A stretch of 64,000 nucleotides of DNA from Chlorocebus sabaeus. Lineage: Eukaryota; Chordata; Mammalia; Primates; Cercopithecidae. The stretch covers positions 781,001 to 845,000 of the forward strand of contig NC_132915.1 of assembly GCF_047675955.1 (NCBI RefSeq). The letters run 5' to 3'. Position numbers and translations under genes: made by a program. The notes beneath the pieces are model-generated. The model was not told where the DNA came from, ran no database searches, and saw only the letters and a list, made by a program, of their open reading frames with translations. Of this stretch, positions 23,506 to 34,902 are shown one piece after another. Numbering within the stretch: position 1 is the stretch's first letter; every line of letters begins with the position of its first letter.

Positions 23506-24120
23506 CCTTTACTCTTCCTTAACTAGCTTTCTTGTAATGAGTTCCAATATGGAAGGGAAGATATCATCAATAAAAATTTTCTCAGAACGAAAAGACAGGA
23601 GTTTCCAGATTGAAAGGGCTGACCAAGTGCCCAAGAAAACGGATGAGGAGAGATCCACATCAGGCACATCATCAAGAAACTGTAAAACACAGGAAGGTAG
23701 AAGGAAATTAAACAATGCCTCACAATTCTAAAGGAAAATGATTTTCAATCTGGAATTCTGTATCTAGACAAACTATCAATCAAATGTGACTAGAATAACT
23801 TCACATTCAACAGGCAGTGACTAGAAATAATTCACCTCCCATACATTCTGCTTTAGGAAGACACTAAACCATCTGCTCCCACCAAGAGGAGGGAGAAAAC
23901 CAAGAAAGAAAATACAGTAAAGAGAAGACCCAATATCAAGAAAGGATAGAAGGATGAATGACAGTGAAGGAAAATTCCAGGGCAACTGCAAAAAAGTTTT
24001 AAACAGGAAAGGGAGGGGTTCTTTGTATCTGCCCAGTTTTCTTCTCAAAATATAACATTTTTAAAACGCCAAAGAAATTCAAAGAAACCTCTACAACCTC
24101 TTTAATTTTTCTTTTAAAAA
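23506..24120. other. Unassigned sequence
   Basis: A/G-rich text at 23560-23800 resembles degraded L1 ORF1-type sequence in places, but too weakly to classify. Confidence 0.4.
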
Positions 24121-24498
24121 GGGGGCCAGGAGTGGTGGCTCAGCCTGTAATTCCAGTACTTTGGGAGGTTGAGGCAGGAGATCATTTGAGCCCAGGAGTT
24201 CAAGACTAGCTTGGGTTGGCCGGGCGCGTGGCTCAAGCCTGTAATCCAGCACTTTGGGAGGCCGAGACGGGCGGATCACGAGGTCAGGGAGATCAAGACC
24301 ATCTGGCTAACATGGTGAAACCCCGTCTCTACTAAAAAATACAAAAATCTAGCCGGGCCCGAGGTGGCGGGCGCCTGTAGTCCCAGCTACTCGGGAGGCT
24401 GAGGCAGGAGAATGGCTGGAACCTGGAAGGCGGAGCTTGCAGTGAGCTGAGATCCGGCCACTGCACTCCAGCCTGGGCAACAGAGCGAGACTCCGTCT

Positions 24499-24539
<41 letters not shown>

Positions 24540-24765
24540 CTAGCTTGGGCAACATGGGGAAACCCTGTCTCTACTAACAATGAAAAAAAAAAAAAAAAAA
24601 AAAAAGGTGAGCGTGGTGGCGTGCACCTGTAATCCCAGCTACTTGGGAGGCTGAGGCACGAGAATCACTTGAACCTGGAAGGCAGAGGTTGCAGTGAGCC
24701 GAGATCATGCCACAGTACTCTAGCCTGGGCAACAGAGCAAGACTCCATCTCAAAAAAAAAAAAAA
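24121..24765 (+). mobile_element. Older Alu interrupted by AluY
   Basis: Left part 24121-24215 and right part 24537-24765 are one Alu (AluS-like). The interrupting AluY is 24216-24536, and the 13-bp host text 'agactagcttggg' is present on both sides. Confidence 0.9.
24216..24536 (+). mobile_element. AluY, Old World monkey type, nested in an Alu
   Basis: Contains 'gatccggccactgcac' and a pure A tail of about 38 (24500-24537). Perfect 13-bp target duplications at 24203-24215 and 24537-24549. Several single-base indels against the family (for example 'cgggcgcgtggctc') look like sequencing error. Confidence 0.93.
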
Positions 24766-26835
24766 GGAAAACAGAAGAAATAAGGCAGAGGTGAAGGCAA
24801 AAGATACGGTCTGTTGTGTCCTTTATAGGTATCACCATATCAACTATGTGCTTCCACAGTTACCAACTTTAGATTACAATATGGTACTTGACAATGCTTG
24901 GCTTCAATTCTCCTTACTAGAAAACTAACAAAATTTCAAAAGCAAGTTTAAACAAGAGAAATTCAACTGTCTTTTGATAAATGCTGTCTCTCTTTAATAG
25001 AGCACTGAGGATAGCTTTTTACAGTCACTTAATTGCTCTATTATCCATTTAGAGGCCTCCCCAAAAAGCCAACAAAAAAAAATTCAGTAAAGGCAAATGG
25101 GATATTTTAACGCAATTACCAATAAACAAGCAAACAAAACAAACCACCGCACATGTACAGCCACGCACAACAATCAGGCCAAAGCCCAGTTACCCAGCGC
25201 TTCCAGTGCACCCCTGCATACTCTTAATTTGACAAACATCATATAAGACTTAATTGGAAATCAGAGCAGAGAAAGTAACTTTAGAAATGACTATATGGCC
25301 AAAATGATACCTCACCAGATGTCCCACTAAGTGGAAACAAGGAAGAAAAAAAACAGATTAAGACTCGTACAGGTTTTGAATGCTTGTCCTAGCTTGTCTA
25401 GATGAAAGACAAGACACAAAAAATGTGCTTCGAATCACTTTAGAATAAAATTATTTCCTTAACTGCAGCATTCTAAAATGTCACACTAATACAATCCTTA
25501 AAACAGCAACTATTTTTAGCATCCTTTTATTTTTTAATTGAACAATGCAATTGGATTCCATTAACAGTTAATTTTTCCCAACTTTAATTCTAACAAACTC
25601 ATTTAAGTTAAATGACCATAAAGACTAAAAGACTTATATTGTATTTCTGCATTCCTACAATTCAAAGGCAACAGGATCAAATGTTTTCAGGCTGTGAAAA
25701 TACACGCCATACATCAGCTAAAAGTATATTTTATTCCAAAATTAGGAGTGAAAATAAAGCCTGGAAAGAAATGACTTCTCAGCCTTGAATTCGGTGGCAT
25801 TAATATTAATGACAATCCCACTCTCAAAGGCATGTCTTAGAGTGTTTATGTTATGAAAAACTGGGTCTGGAATGTCATCTTCAGTAAATTTGAAATTGTT
25901 TAACCTGAGGTTTTGCTAGCTTTGTAACAGCTGCACTGGTGTTTACAACTGTAATAAGGTCTTGACAGCATGGCACTCCTTCACACATTTGTTAGATCTG
26001 GTTGGCACAAACATGTTGTACTGATCAACAAAAATGAGTCTGGTATCTCTCTATAGCTACATGTTTAGTCAGAATAAAGTTTTGTTTTGGATTAACATTG
26101 TACCATAAATGCATCAAGGACCTTCAGAAGTTTTACGGTATTGGTTACAGAAGAACAGGACAAAAACTTCCATTCATATACAAACATTTGGAAAACGACT
26201 CAGCTTGTGTTTGTGAAATTTGAATTTTGTTTGGGGAAAAGACATGCATATCAAACACACTGTGGATCTGATTTGTTTGCCGGCATTCACTGAGGGTTTC
26301 AGGGCACGTTACCAAGCAGAAACTGGCTGGGCAGTATTCAGAGATTACATTGCTCCTAATGCCCCTATTTACACAGTAGAAAGACGCAACTGAAAGCCTG
26401 CGAGAGACTTGCTTAAGAATGCTTCAATAGGAAGCTTCAGCCACCCTTGGATATCGAATTATTGGTGCAACCAAAAGAGCACCAGGCAGGAGTTAATTTC
26501 CCTGGGTTACAGTCACCAGCCTTGTCATTCAACTCAGTTTCCTTCTCTGTGAACACTCCAAAGAGAAGGTGTTATTTAAGGCAAATGTTTTCTGCTAAAA
26601 TCAGTTGGATTTGGGTAACCAGAAATACCCGGCTCTTTTGATGACTGAAAAGGTTATCATCACATAACAATGAAGACACATTTAAAAGCTGTACACACAC
26701 GATTAACCCAAGAAGCTCATCAGCAGTCATCCTCCTCTGGGTAATCTCTGGGGAATTCCTGAATTATGAGCCAAAGCAATTTTTTTTGAAAAAGCTTCAT
26801 TCTATTTTTCTTTTCTAATTTTTATTTTATTTATT
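24766..26835. other. 2-kb repeat-poor block
   Basis: The longest stretch in the left half without a recognised transposon. No long ORF. On the minus strand a strong pyrimidine tract, acceptor AG and donor GTGAGG enclose only 11 nt at 25316-25326. The stretch 26470-26570 is weakly MIR-like. If the minus-strand gene suggested by the CpG island at 38 kb is real, this would be intronic. Confidence 0.45.
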
Positions 26836-27114
26836 TTTTTAGACGCAGGGTTTCCCTCTGTCACCCAGGCTGGAGTGCAGTGGTATGATCATAGCTCACT
26901 GCACCCTCAACCTCCCAGGCTCAAGCGATCCTCCCACTTCAGCCCCTCAAGCAGCTAGGTCTGCAGCTGCATGTCACCGCGGCCGGGTAATTTTTGTATT
27001 CTGTGTAGAGACAAGCTTTCGCCATGTTACCCAGGCTCGTCTTGAACTTGTGGGCTCAAGTGATCCGCCCAGCTCTGCCTCCCAAAGTGCTGGGATTACA
27101 GGTGCTCGGCCCTA
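26836..27114 (-). mobile_element. Alu (J/S-like), antisense
   Basis: 'tctgtcacccaggctggag' to 'tgggattacaggtgctcgg'. Diverged full dimer. Confidence 0.85.
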
Positions 27115-27638
27115 TTTTTCTTTTTTTAAAATGCCTATCTTACCTTAGCACATATGGTTATTGTGAGAATCCTATATAATCTACACGAAAATACTTTGGA
27201 AAGTACAAAGCACTTTTAATAGGGCCATTACCCAAAGTAATGTTAGAAATAAATTAAGACACCAAAAGAAGTAGTTTAAAAAAAAATGCTTATAAAACCA
27301 AAATCAACAGAACAAAAAGCTCTGATTTATAAAGGGTATATAGTATCTTACTGCTCCAGAATAATAATAATCTTTTCTACAGATATGAAACTTAGAAGTC
27401 ACCAGAGAACCCTGATTAGTGCAGTAATTTCCCAAGTATGACAAATTTGTTCTGATCTGTCCACTTTTTTCTAAGTGTTAGTTTAACAACTGAATGCATT
27501 TCAAAATTATTCAAAACTTAGTAAATTCCTTTAGACAAAGGTCATAAATTCGAATGTCCACAACAGATAAGTTAAATGACTAAGCAATTAGACAGGCTTG
27601 TGACAACTCAAAAACAGCACTGTCCAAAGAAGACAGCC
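27115..27638. other. Unassigned AT-rich sequence
   Basis: No repeat or gene recognised. Confidence 0.5.
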
Positions 27639-27639
27639 A

Positions 27640-27708
27640 GGGCGTATAGGTCAGTGGTAGAGCATCTGACTGCAAAGAAGACAGTCAGGATTTCACTCCT
27701 GCCAGTTG
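27640..27708 (+). pseudogene. tRNA-Cys (GCA) pseudogene
   Basis: Starts GGGCGTATAGGTCAGTGG, very close to vertebrate tRNA-Cys. It includes an intact A-box-like TAGGTCAGTGG (27648-27658), and the GCA anticodon is kept at 27672-27674. A T-arm stem CAGGA/TCCTG still pairs around a 6-nt loop. The anticodon-stem 3' half is disturbed, the B box is degenerate and the 3' acceptor strand does not pair with the 5' end. The gene cannot make a normal tRNA. No oligo-T terminator is evident. The 5' half is far better kept than the 3' half. Confidence 0.8.
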
Positions 27709-27743
27709 CCGCTGGAAGGGAACTCAGACTTGGAGTTGCCCGA

Positions 27744-27980
27744 CTGCCTGTCTCAGTCTGTTTTGTGCTGCTATAGGAGAATAGGTGAGACTCAGTGATT
27801 TACAAATAACAGAAACGTACCAGTTCCCAGTTCTGGAGGCTGGGAATCTAAGACTGAGGGGTCACATCACAATGGAAGGCATTACACAGTTGACAGAGCA
27901 CCAGAGGGCCAAACTCGCTTTTATAACAAACCACTCCCATGATAACAATATTAATCCATTCATGTTCATCAGTAATACCT
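27744..27980 (-). mobile_element. MaLR (MST/MLT1-like) LTR fragment, antisense
   Basis: 'cagtctgttttgtgctgct', 'ccagttctggaggctggga' and 'cattaatccattcatg' are typical of a reversed MaLR LTR. The remaining 3' portion is missing. Confidence 0.65.
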
Positions 27981-28212
27981 CAGTAACAAGGTTTTTAAAA
28001 TAATACGTAGTCATTTCATCATAGCCACGTTGGCCACAAAACAGCATAACCTAAAGTGGTTCTGACCAAGTACCAGAATATTTTCAGACACTTGTCCTAT
28101 TTTCACCATTTTGCCTCAAAAATAGATAATTTCTTAAAAACTCAAATTATTTTTAAACAACTTCAGCTTTAAACTTAAAAACTTAGTTGTTTTATTTTTA
28201 AATGAAACAACT

Positions 28213-28236
28213 GCTCGTGTGTGTGTGTGTGTGTGT
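28213..28236. repeat. (GT)n microsatellite
   Basis: About 12 GT units next to the antisense Alu at 28249. Confidence 0.9.
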
Positions 28237-28248
28237 GCACGCACACAA

Positions 28249-28493
28249 TGGCCCAATCTCAGCTCACTGCAACCTCTGCCTCCCGAGTTCAAGCGATTCT
28301 CGTACCTCTGCCTCTCAAGTAGCTGGGATTATAGGCACGCACCACCATAACAGGCTAATTATTTTTGTATTTTTATTAGAGACAGGTTTCACCATGTTGG
28401 CCAGACTGGTGTCGAACTCCTCACCTCAAGTGATCCACCCACTTTGGCCTCCCAAAGTCCTGGGATTACAGGCAGGAGCCACCTTGCCCAGCT
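28249..28493 (-). mobile_element. Alu, antisense, 3' end lost
   Basis: 'atctcagctcactgcaacc' to 'gccaccttgcccagctga'. Its 3' A-tail end is replaced by the GT repeat. Confidence 0.85.
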
Positions 28494-28587
28494 GACCTGC
28501 ATCCTTGATCACCTGGACTCAATTGATCCACCTGCCTCAGCCTCCCGAAGTGCTGCGATTATAGGCATGAGCCACCACATCCGGCCT
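28494..28587 (-). mobile_element. Alu left-arm fragment, antisense
   Basis: 'ctgcctcagcctcccgaag' to 'gccaccacatccggcc'. A partial second Alu abuts the previous one, in the same orientation. Confidence 0.8.
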
Positions 28588-28766
28588 AGACTTAAATTAT
28601 TTTAAAACCAAAAAGACTTAGTACAATTTTAGGCAAACATTAGATGAGTACAGCACACACGTGTAGAACTAAATAAAGATACCGGAAATTCTGATATAAT
28701 GAAACAAATTTCTAGCTTTTAATACCCTCAAAGGAATGTCACTACCAAAATTCGAGATATTTTTAA

Positions 28767-28926
28767 TGGCAGGCACAGTGCCTGCCTCATGCCTGTAGTC
28801 CCAGCTACTCGGGAGGCTCAGGTGGGAGGATCACTTGAGCCCAGGAGGTCAAGACTGCAACGAGTTATGATTGCACTACTGCACTCCAGCCTGGGGGACA
28901 CAGTGAGATGCATCTCTAACAAAGAA
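28767..28926 (+). mobile_element. Alu right-arm fragment (FRAM-like)
   Basis: 'catgcctgtagtcccagct' to 'ctgggggacacagtgagat'. Single arm. Confidence 0.75.
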
Positions 28927-30004
28927 AAAGATACTTGTATTGCACTTTTCTTCCTTACAACTTCAGACTATAACAACACTGATTTTAAGATAAAATCAAT
29001 CATATTATACCATTTCATATAAAAATATTTGCGTGTTACTCCTAAAACTGGCTGCATAGTTTCAAAAAGTCACCACTAATCAAAATACTTATCATCAAGT
29101 AAAACTTTCAGTAGCTTTGACAATTTTTTAGCATAATGACTAAAAAGTCGAATGGTACTAGTCAGAATCAGAAACATAAGATATTCTTTTGGGTGCCAAA
29201 TACTGCAGAAAATACTACTTCATAAACAAAATGCATGCTGTTACACCACTAATACAGGGTTACTCACTCTTACGGCCTATGATTAGAAATTCCTAGCTAA
29301 CAGCTTCAAGCAAAAGCAGCAATTCAATATCATTTGTACAAATCTATGTTTTATATAGTGTTTTATGATAACCTTTGCTATGTAGCGGTAGATAGGTGAA
29401 GGAATCATTACAATCCATGTTGGACAAGGTCATGTTTGGGTACACCAAATTCAGAAAGCTAGGGCTAAATATAACTGATTCCTTCAGACAAGTGTCTTAC
29501 CAATCAATTACAATGTATAATCTGCATATATTGTAAATTACCAAATACACACTAAGAATTACAAAATTATACTATATCACCTAGGATGCCTTTGGTTTCT
29601 AGTAATTGAAAACCCAACTCTATTCATCAAGATAAGCTAAGCTACGATGTAGTAACTTTTTTCTCATACTGTATGTCCAATATGTTATGTGGGACATACG
29701 TGTTTGTGGGGTGGGGCCGGTGTTCTACTCCACAGTCACTCATGGATCTAGCATGACAGGTGCTCAGACATCTCAGCACCTAGCCTCCATAATCACCACC
29801 GCAAAAAGGAGAGACAGCTAGGTCAGGAATCTGCTACTAAATGCTTCTACCTGGAAACAACCTGCTTAAAACCTATTGGCTAGAACGATCACAATGTCCT
29901 ACCTAGCTGCAAATGAACTGGGAAATGTGAGGGAAGATATAAATATTTAGTAAGTATTAAATGTCCCTGCTGCACCAAGCAAAACCAGCTAAAACAATAA
30001 CAGG
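28927..30004. other. Unassigned sequence with an old repeat near 29590-29960
   Basis: The stretch containing 'tattggctagaacgatcaca' and 'gctgcaaatgaactgggaa' resembles a mammalian interspersed repeat I cannot name. The rest is AT-rich and unassigned. Confidence 0.4.
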
Positions 30005-30300
30005 AGGCCAGGCATGGTGGCTCACACCTCTCATCACAGCACTTTGGGAGGCCCAAGCAGGAGGACAGCTTGAGGCCAGGAGTTCAAGACCAGCCTAGGC
30101 AACATAGCATGACCCTGTGTCTACAATAATAATAATAATTAATTAGCCAGACACTGTGGTGCACACCTGTAGTCCTAGTTACTCAGGTGGCTGAGGTGGG
30201 ATGATTGCTGGAGCCCAGGAGTTTGAGGCTGCAGTGAGCTATGATCATGCCACTGCACTCCTAGTTGACAGGGCAAGACCCTGTCTCAAAAGAGGAAAAA
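30005..30300 (+). mobile_element. Alu (AluJ-like)
   Basis: Dimer with a (TAA)n expansion in the middle linker ('aataataataataattaat'). Confidence 0.85.
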
Positions 30301-30600
30301 AAAGGGGGGGTAATTTGTTGGTTCAAGAAACTGGCAAGTCCAAAAACAGAGCAGACTTCACTATTGATCTATCTCTCCATCCTGCTTCCCTCATGATAGC
30401 AAAACAGCTTTAGCCATTACAGAAGTCACATCACATCCATACCACCCAAAAATAGAGTACATACTTCTGTTCCAGCATTCCAAGTAAGAGACGGACCTCA
30501 GATATATTCAGACTAGACTTGCTTGAGCTTATGCCCAACTCTAACCCATGACTGTGACAAATCAACAAAACAGACTCCTTAAACCCATCAAAGTCCACCG

Positions 30601-30960
30601 CCAGGAGCTAGAGGTAGGATCAGTGTTCCCCAGAGCCCACACAATCGTGACTACTAAACCCCCAGGAGCTAGAGGTAGGATCATTGCTCCCCAGAGCCCA
30701 TACAATCGGGACTACTGAACCCCCAGGAGCTAGAGGTAGGATCAGTGTTCCCCAGAGCCCATACAATCGTGACTACTAAACCCCCAGGAGCTAGAGGTAG
30801 GATCAGTGCTCCCCAGAGCCCATACAATCGGGACTACTGAAACCCCAGGAGCTAGAGGTAGGATCAGTGTTCCCCAGAGCCCATACAATCGTGACTACTA
30901 AACCCCCAGGAGCTAGAGGTAGATCAGTGCTCCCCAGAGCCCACACAATCGTGACTACTA
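30601..30960. repeat. 61-bp minisatellite, six copies
   Basis: Units begin CCAGGAGCTAGAGGTAG at 30601, 30662, 30723, 30784, 30845 and 30906, the last one base shorter. Two variants alternate: units 1, 3 and 5 carry 'cagtgttcc' with 'atcgtgactactaaa', and units 2 and 4 carry 'gctcc' with 'atcgggactactga'. The array ends at 'actactaaaagaaaa'. Confidence 0.97.
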
Positions 30961-31186
30961 AAAGAAAATTTAGGGTATGTTATGATAGAGAAGGGAGAAA
31001 AGGATGCTGGCACTCAACAAACATCAATGCAGTTATATAATAAAAAAGAATAGGCCCTAAAGAAGTTGGTTAAGAGTTGTGGAAACAGGCATATATACGT
31101 AAGGCAATAATACGAACTGCAGTGCACAAGTACAGAGGAAAAGTCACTATGCATAACCACAAATGGTCATCAATAAATAAGGAGCT

Positions 31187-31495
31187 GGCTGGGTGCAGTG
31201 GCTCACGCCTGTCATCCCAGCACTTTGGGAGGCCGAGGCGGGCGGATCATGAGGTCAGGAGATCGAGACCATCCTGGCTAACACGGTGAAATCCTGTCTC
31301 TACTAAAAATAAAAAAAATTAGCTGGGCGAGGTGGCACGTGCCTGTAGTCCCAGCTACTCGGGAGGCTGAGGCAGGAGAATGGTGTGAACCTGGGAGGCG
31401 GAGCTTGTAGTGAGCCAAGATCACACCACTCACTCCAGCCTGGGAGATAGAGCAAGACTCTGTCTCAAAAAAAAAAAAAAAAAAAAAAAAAAATT
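31187..31495 (+). mobile_element. Alu (AluY/S-like)
   Basis: Little-diverged dimer with about 27 A in the tail. Short flanking similarity 'aataaggag'/'aattaggag' suggests the target duplication. Confidence 0.88.
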
Positions 31496-31794
31496 AGGAG
31501 TTAACAAGGAAATCTATTGAGTACTGCAATTGAATGTACAAGCATAATTACAAAAATAGGATTAGGCTAAGTATGAGCCTTATAATGTGATTGCTTTAAA
31601 TAAACAACCACCACCAACGAAAACAAAATGACAACAAAAAGGAACCAGCCCCATAGGAGGGTCCTGGAAGTCACTAAGGTAAACGGCACCTCCGAAATCT
31701 TACAAAAGCAACAAAGGTGGCTGGCAATTCCATACCTTTGAACGGACCCAGGTAAAGAAGGAATCACAGACAAAGTCATAGCACCCCCCCACCT

Positions 31795-31914
31795 TTTTTT
31801 TTCCCCCAGAGATAGGGTCTCACAATTTTGCCCAGGATAGACTTGAACTCACAATCTTCTAGCCTCAGCCTCCCAAATAGTTGGAACTACAGGTGTACAG
31901 CACTGCACCAGCCA
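31795..31914 (-). mobile_element. Alu fragment, antisense
   Basis: 'agagatagggtctcacaat' to 'gtacagcactgcaccagcc'. Very diverged. Confidence 0.65.
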
Positions 31915-31950
31915 AATTCATACTGTTTAAATAAAGTCGCCTCTGAATCT

Positions 31951-31972
31951 GTGTGTGTGTGTGTGTGTGTGT
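31951..31972. repeat. (GT)n microsatellite
   Basis: About 11 GT units. Confidence 0.9.
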
Positions 31973-32597
31973 GAGAAAAACCGCAGCCTCAAACTGTCTT
32001 ATGGGTAGTCACCAAGTAACAGATCTCAGATTCCACTAAAATAGCTAAATGTACATAAAATGTTCATATTATACATAAAATGTTTCTGAATTACAAAAGC
32101 GTCATTGGGGCTCTAGAGGAAAATGAAAACACAAGCCCCAGAAATCTGAAAAAAGAAAAACAGGGGTGAAAGATAATGAGAAGTATAGTCACATCTAGTC
32201 AGGTCATCTAGGAACCTTCCACTGGATGCCATAAGGCCAACCACAGTTCTAATCCTGTCCTCTTCTCCTCCCCTCCTAATCCCTGACCCCACTTTCCATG
32301 ACAATCTATACTGTTTCTAATCTGCAAAGGCATGGAAAGGCAGTTTCATCACTTCATAAAAGCCTGACACGCTCTCACACAAACGTGTCTTTTGTCACGT
32401 GGAAGTGGGAGTAACCTTAGAATTAACTTTCACAATTCAAGAAAATGAAGAGACTAAATACTCTCACTACTCGTGATTTATTGAGGAATGTCAGAGCAAA
32501 GGTGATAAATCAGTCTGGGTCCGGTCAGTAAAAAGAAACCGCATAATAATTTGAATAAAGAAAGTCAACTATAAAGAGTTATTGCTGCTGTTGTCAT
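31973..32597. other. Unassigned sequence
   Basis: No element or gene recognised. Confidence 0.5.
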
Positions 32598-32897
32598 TTT
32601 TTTCTTTTTAGAGAGAGGATCTCACTCTCGCTTAGGCTGGAACGCAATGATATAATCATGGCTCCAAAAAGCCTCGACCCCCTGGGCTCAACGATCCTCC
32701 CACATCAGCCTCCGTAGTAGGTGGAACTACAGGCACGCACACACCACCACTCCCAGATAATTTTGTGTTTTCCGTAGAACAGGGGTTTTGCTATGTTGCT
32801 CAGGTTTGTCTCAAACTCCCAGTCTCAAGTAATCTTCCCAAGCCCTACGGCCTGCCAAAGTGCTGGGATTACAGGCATAAGTCACCACGTCCAGTCA
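32598..32897 (-). mobile_element. Alu (AluJ-like), antisense
   Basis: 'gagaggatctcactctcgc' to 'cataagtcaccacgtccag'. Heavily diverged dimer. Confidence 0.8.
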
Positions 32898-33289
32898 AGA
32901 GCTATTCACTGTAACAGGACTGGAGTAACAAGGTGTTGGCTAGTCAGAAGCAAACAGAATTCTACAAAACAGAGGAATAGCAGATATAAGAAGCCACTGC
33001 CCCTAGGGCTGAGGCGGGTGCCCTAAGGAAAAATACCCGCTTCTTCCCAGAAATGGGATCAAGAACTTTTTGGAGGGAGCACAGCCATGGCTCACTGAAT
33101 AGGAGAGATGTCTCCGTGGGTGCTGCACCAGCACAGCTTGCTAGAAAACCACCTTTGGTAACCTGCCAGAAATCCATCCTCTAGGGCGCCAGGAAAAGGT
33201 ATTCACAGGGAGCTGTCCCACAGAGACTCAGTTACAAAACTGCTTGAAGGGGATGCTGGGGCACACAGCTGACCACTGGGTGCAGCTGA
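32898..33289. other. Unassigned sequence leading into a GC-rich array
   Basis: Moderately GC-rich, possibly the non-repetitive flank of the array that follows. No family recognised. Confidence 0.4.
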
Positions 33290-33776
33290 TCACAGCGCAC
33301 TACAAGAGCCTGTACTGGGGAAGATGCACACCACAGAAGCCGGCGCTGCAGAAGCACCTATGCCAAGGACCCAGCGCTGGAGATGCGCACACGCCTGGGA
33401 ACAGGCGCTGGAGATGCGCACACGCCTGGGAACAGGCGCTGGAGATGCGCACACGCCTGGGAACAGGCGCTGGGGCGGCACCCAAGCCGGGCAGCCAGCG
33501 CTGGGGAAGCGGCACACCCCAGGGAGCTCGCGTTGGCGAATCACACTCACCAGGAGTGGGCGCTTAATTAAAAGCCCGCACGCACTCCGGGAGCTCAGCA
33601 CTGGAGAAGCGTCACGTGTGTACATGGGAACCAGTGCTGGAGAAAGTGCGTGGGAGCTGGCGTTGGAAAAGGCGCGCGCGCACGTGCACAAGCTCGCTCT
33701 GGAGGAGTCACGGCCACGCGCGTGTACGACAGCCTGCACTGGAGAAGTCACATGCACGCGTGCACTGGAGAAACTG
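33290..33776. repeat. CpG-rich degenerate ~31-bp minisatellite
   Basis: Three nearly perfect 31-bp units (GCGCTGGAGATGCGCACACG core) lie at about 33377-33470. Around them are about eight looser units built on 'gcgctggngaa...'. CpG and alternating CA/CG text such as 'gcgcgcgcgcacgtgcac' (about 33671-33688) are frequent, in contrast to CpG-poor flanks. Opposed ORFs of about 150 codons here are by-products: 31 is not a multiple of three and no protein repeat is kept. Confidence 0.88.
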
Positions 33777-33814
33777 AATTTGTAATTTTAAATTTCACTA
33801 TAAAGAAATATCCA

Positions 33815-34117
33815 CGGCTGGGCACGGTGGCTCAAGCCTGTAATCCCAGCACTTTGGGAGGCCGGGGCAGGCGGATCACGAGGTCAGGAGATGGAGACCA
33901 TTCTGGCTAACACGGTGAAACCCCGTCTCTACTAAAAATACAAAAAATTATCTGGGCGTGATGGCGGCGCCTGTAGTCCCAGCTACTCGGGAGGCTGAGG
34001 CAGGAGAATGGCGTGTGCCCGGGAGGCGGAGCTGGCAGTGAGCAGAGATCGCGCCACTGCCCTCCAGCCTGGGCAACAGGGGGAGACTCTGTCTCAAAAA
34101 AAAAAAAAAAAAAAAAG
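33815..34117 (+). mobile_element. AluY-like
   Basis: Little-diverged dimer. Target duplication 'aagaaatatccac'/'aagaaatatccat' on the two sides. Confidence 0.9.
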
Positions 34118-34124
34118 AAATATC

Positions 34125-34902
34125 CATGAAATGATGACTTTGTGAGTGAATTCTATCAAACATTTAAAGAAAAAAATACCAATCCTTCACAAATTCTGAA
34201 AAAATATAGGAGGGAACACTTCCCAACTCATTCTAAGATGCCAGTATTACGATAATACCAAAGCCAAAGACATCGCAAGACAAAATATTACTAATATTAC
34301 TCATGAACATAATACAAAAATCCTAAACAAAATATTACTAAACCAAATCCAGCAATACGTAAAAAGGGTTATATAACATGACCAAATGGGATTTAGAATG
34401 CAAGGTTAGTATAAATACACATATCAGTTAATAAATCATATTGATAAAAGAATAAAACCAGTCATCTCAATAGATGCAGAAAAGCAACATTTCTAACATT
34501 TGTTCATAAGAATTCTCAACAGTCTAGTAATAAAAGGAAAATCCTTCAAGCTGATAAAGTGCATTTATGAAAAACTTACAGTTAATATCGTATCTAACAG
34601 TAAAAGATTAAATGTTTTCCCCCTAAGATGAGAAATAAGTTAATAATATACACTCCATGTCTATTCAGCAAACTCCTGGAGGGTCGAACCAGGCAAAAAA
34701 TAAATTAATCAGGCAAAAAAGAAATTAAAGGTATCCACATGGAAAGAAAAGAAGTAAAACTGTCTTTATTGGCATGATACCGTATGTAAAAAATCCTCTG
34801 TAATTCACAAAAAACTGGAAGTAATCATCAAGTTCAACAACGAAGGTTGTAAGATACAAGATTAATAAATGAAGTGTATGTTTATATACCAACAACAATC
34901 CA
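34125..34902 (+). mobile_element. L1 fragment, ORF2 RT region
   Basis: 'ttctatcaaacatttaaag', 'tcatctcaatagatgcaga' (RT motif A area) and 'gctgataaagtgcatttat'. Frame destroyed. Continues at 35401 after an insertion. Confidence 0.8.

Noticed and set aside
30601..30960. Regular repeats resembling a CRISPR array
   Set aside because: Direct tandem units without spacers, in primate DNA. It is a minisatellite.
33290..33785. Opposed 155- and 153-codon ORFs
   Set aside because: Arise from a CpG-rich 31-bp minisatellite whose period changes frame. No conserved peptide or start context.
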